Shown here piece after piece: positions 63,616 to 64,000 of a stretch of DNA of 64,000 nt. Origin of the DNA: Microbacterium sp. RURRCA19A (GTDB taxonomy: Bacteria > Actinomycetota > Actinomycetes > Actinomycetales > Microbacteriaceae). The stretch is taken from NCBI RefSeq assembly GCF_900156455.1, contig NZ_FTNQ01000002.1, forward strand, positions 434,001 to 498,000, written 5' to 3'. A program made the translations under genes and the position numbers. Position 1 is the stretch's first letter. Each line of letters starts with the position of its first letter. The notes beneath the pieces are model-generated. The model was not told the origin of the DNA. It saw nothing but the letters and a program-made list of their open reading frames with translations, and ran no database searches.

Positions 63616-64000
63616 ATGACCAGCATGACCACCACGACAGCTCCCCGTCCGGACGTCCGGGCGCTGGCATCCGGTCGTCCGCCGGCCGCGCGGCACCTTC
63701 CCTCGCTCACGGGACTCCGCTGGCTCACCGCGATGCTCATCTTCGGCCACCACCTCATGGCCGTCGAGTACTTCGGCGGGCGCGCGGGCGACCTGTGGGG
63801 ATTCGTCTTCGAAGCCGGGAAGACCGGCGTCACGCTGTTCTTCATCCTGTCCGGGTTCGTGCTGGCGTGGGGGTACAAGCCCGCGCAGACGGCACGCTCG
63901 TTCTGGCTGCATCGCGCCGCCCGCATCTACCCGCTGCACGTCGTGGGCGTGATGCTGGCGGTGATCGCCGCCGCCACACTGATTCCCGAGATCCGCACCG
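63616..64000 (+). CDS. Acyltransferase-3 family membrane protein (3'-truncated by window)
   Basis: The frame is open to the window end, 128 residues visible. LTGLRWLTAMLIFGHHLM is the first membrane helix, with the conserved His pair. LFFILSGFVLAWGYKPAQTA and RAARIYPLHVVGV are the second and third helix signatures (SGFxL ... RIYP). This is the acyltransferase-3/OafA type that O-acylates sugars on the membrane. ATGs at 63616 and 63625 are possible; GGGAGG fits the latter better by spacing. Confidence 0.85.
   Translation, partial: MTSMTTTTAPRPDVRALASGRPPAARHLPSLTGLRWLTAMLIFGHHLMAVEYFGGRAGDLWGFVFEAGKTGVTLFFILSGFVLAWGYKPAQTARSFWLHRAARIYPLHVVGVMLAVIAAATLIPEIRT

Overview
The window is chromosomal DNA of a high-GC Gram-positive actinobacterium, most likely Microbacteriaceae (Microbacterium-like). 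This rests on the very G+C-rich codon use, GTG starts with 4-base stop/start overlaps, a mycothiol-dependent-isomerase-type protein, DUF222/HNH and MmyB-type families, and the overall gene mix. The genus is an inference; no rRNA, tRNA or CRISPR array is visible.

Layout. 0-12 kb is ordinary core/accessory metabolism: an aldo/keto reductase, AraC and TetR regulators with visible operators, a flavin monooxygenase-SDR-membrane protein operon, an MFS transporter, a second SDR, a decayed hydrolase, and a Tat-type secreted repeat protein whose reading frame is broken at a run of nine C. 12-25 kb is an accessory island. Its G+C is visibly lower, it almost lacks a GGATGCC/GGCATCC heptamer that occurs roughly every 500 bp outside, and it is rich in gene remnants. 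It carries a two-gene NYN-nuclease/NACHT-NTPase unit (candidate anti-phage system), a proteasome-like Ntn hydrolase divergent from a type III restriction-modification pair (Mod-Res), a decayed Mrr endonuclease, and partial copies of two flanking genes (peptidase E and a RibD-like reductase).

25-34 kb holds aquaporin, a RibD-like reductase, an XRE-fused MntA/HepT-like toxin-antitoxin pair, and an ECF-sigma locus: sigma factor, single-pass membrane protein, two secreted proteins, lipoprotein, and a three-gene MacB-like exporter. Two identically spaced promoter-like motifs lie upstream of the sigma gene and of the second secreted-protein gene. 34-36 kb: Old Yellow Enzyme and PdxH, with a nested-palindrome repeat between them.

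36-45.6 kb is the most interesting region. A divergent LuxR response regulator/histidine kinase pair encloses an overlooked 19-residue ORF with a CX5C motif. It is followed by a collinear cluster with two small PxxxTP-containing peptides, a membrane-alpha/beta-hydrolase fusion protein, a membrane protein, a 42-residue membrane peptide, a CypM-like methyltransferase and three ABC-transporter genes. I read this as a linaridin-like RiPP cluster, possibly controlled by a peptide-sensing two-component system.

45.6-64 kb: a DUF1295 reductase-like protein and long-chain acyl-CoA synthetase, a large LuxR regulator, a LacI-controlled ABC sugar uptake operon with a YicI-type GH31 alpha-xylosidase, a metallo-beta-lactamase-fold hydrolase, a DUF222-HNH protein, a GNAT protein, a TetR-flanked Gfo/Idh-isomerase sugar operon, and the start of an acyltransferase-3 gene. 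Several compact palindromic or repeated intergenic elements lie here (56.9, 58.0, 60.3 and 63.3-63.5 kb).
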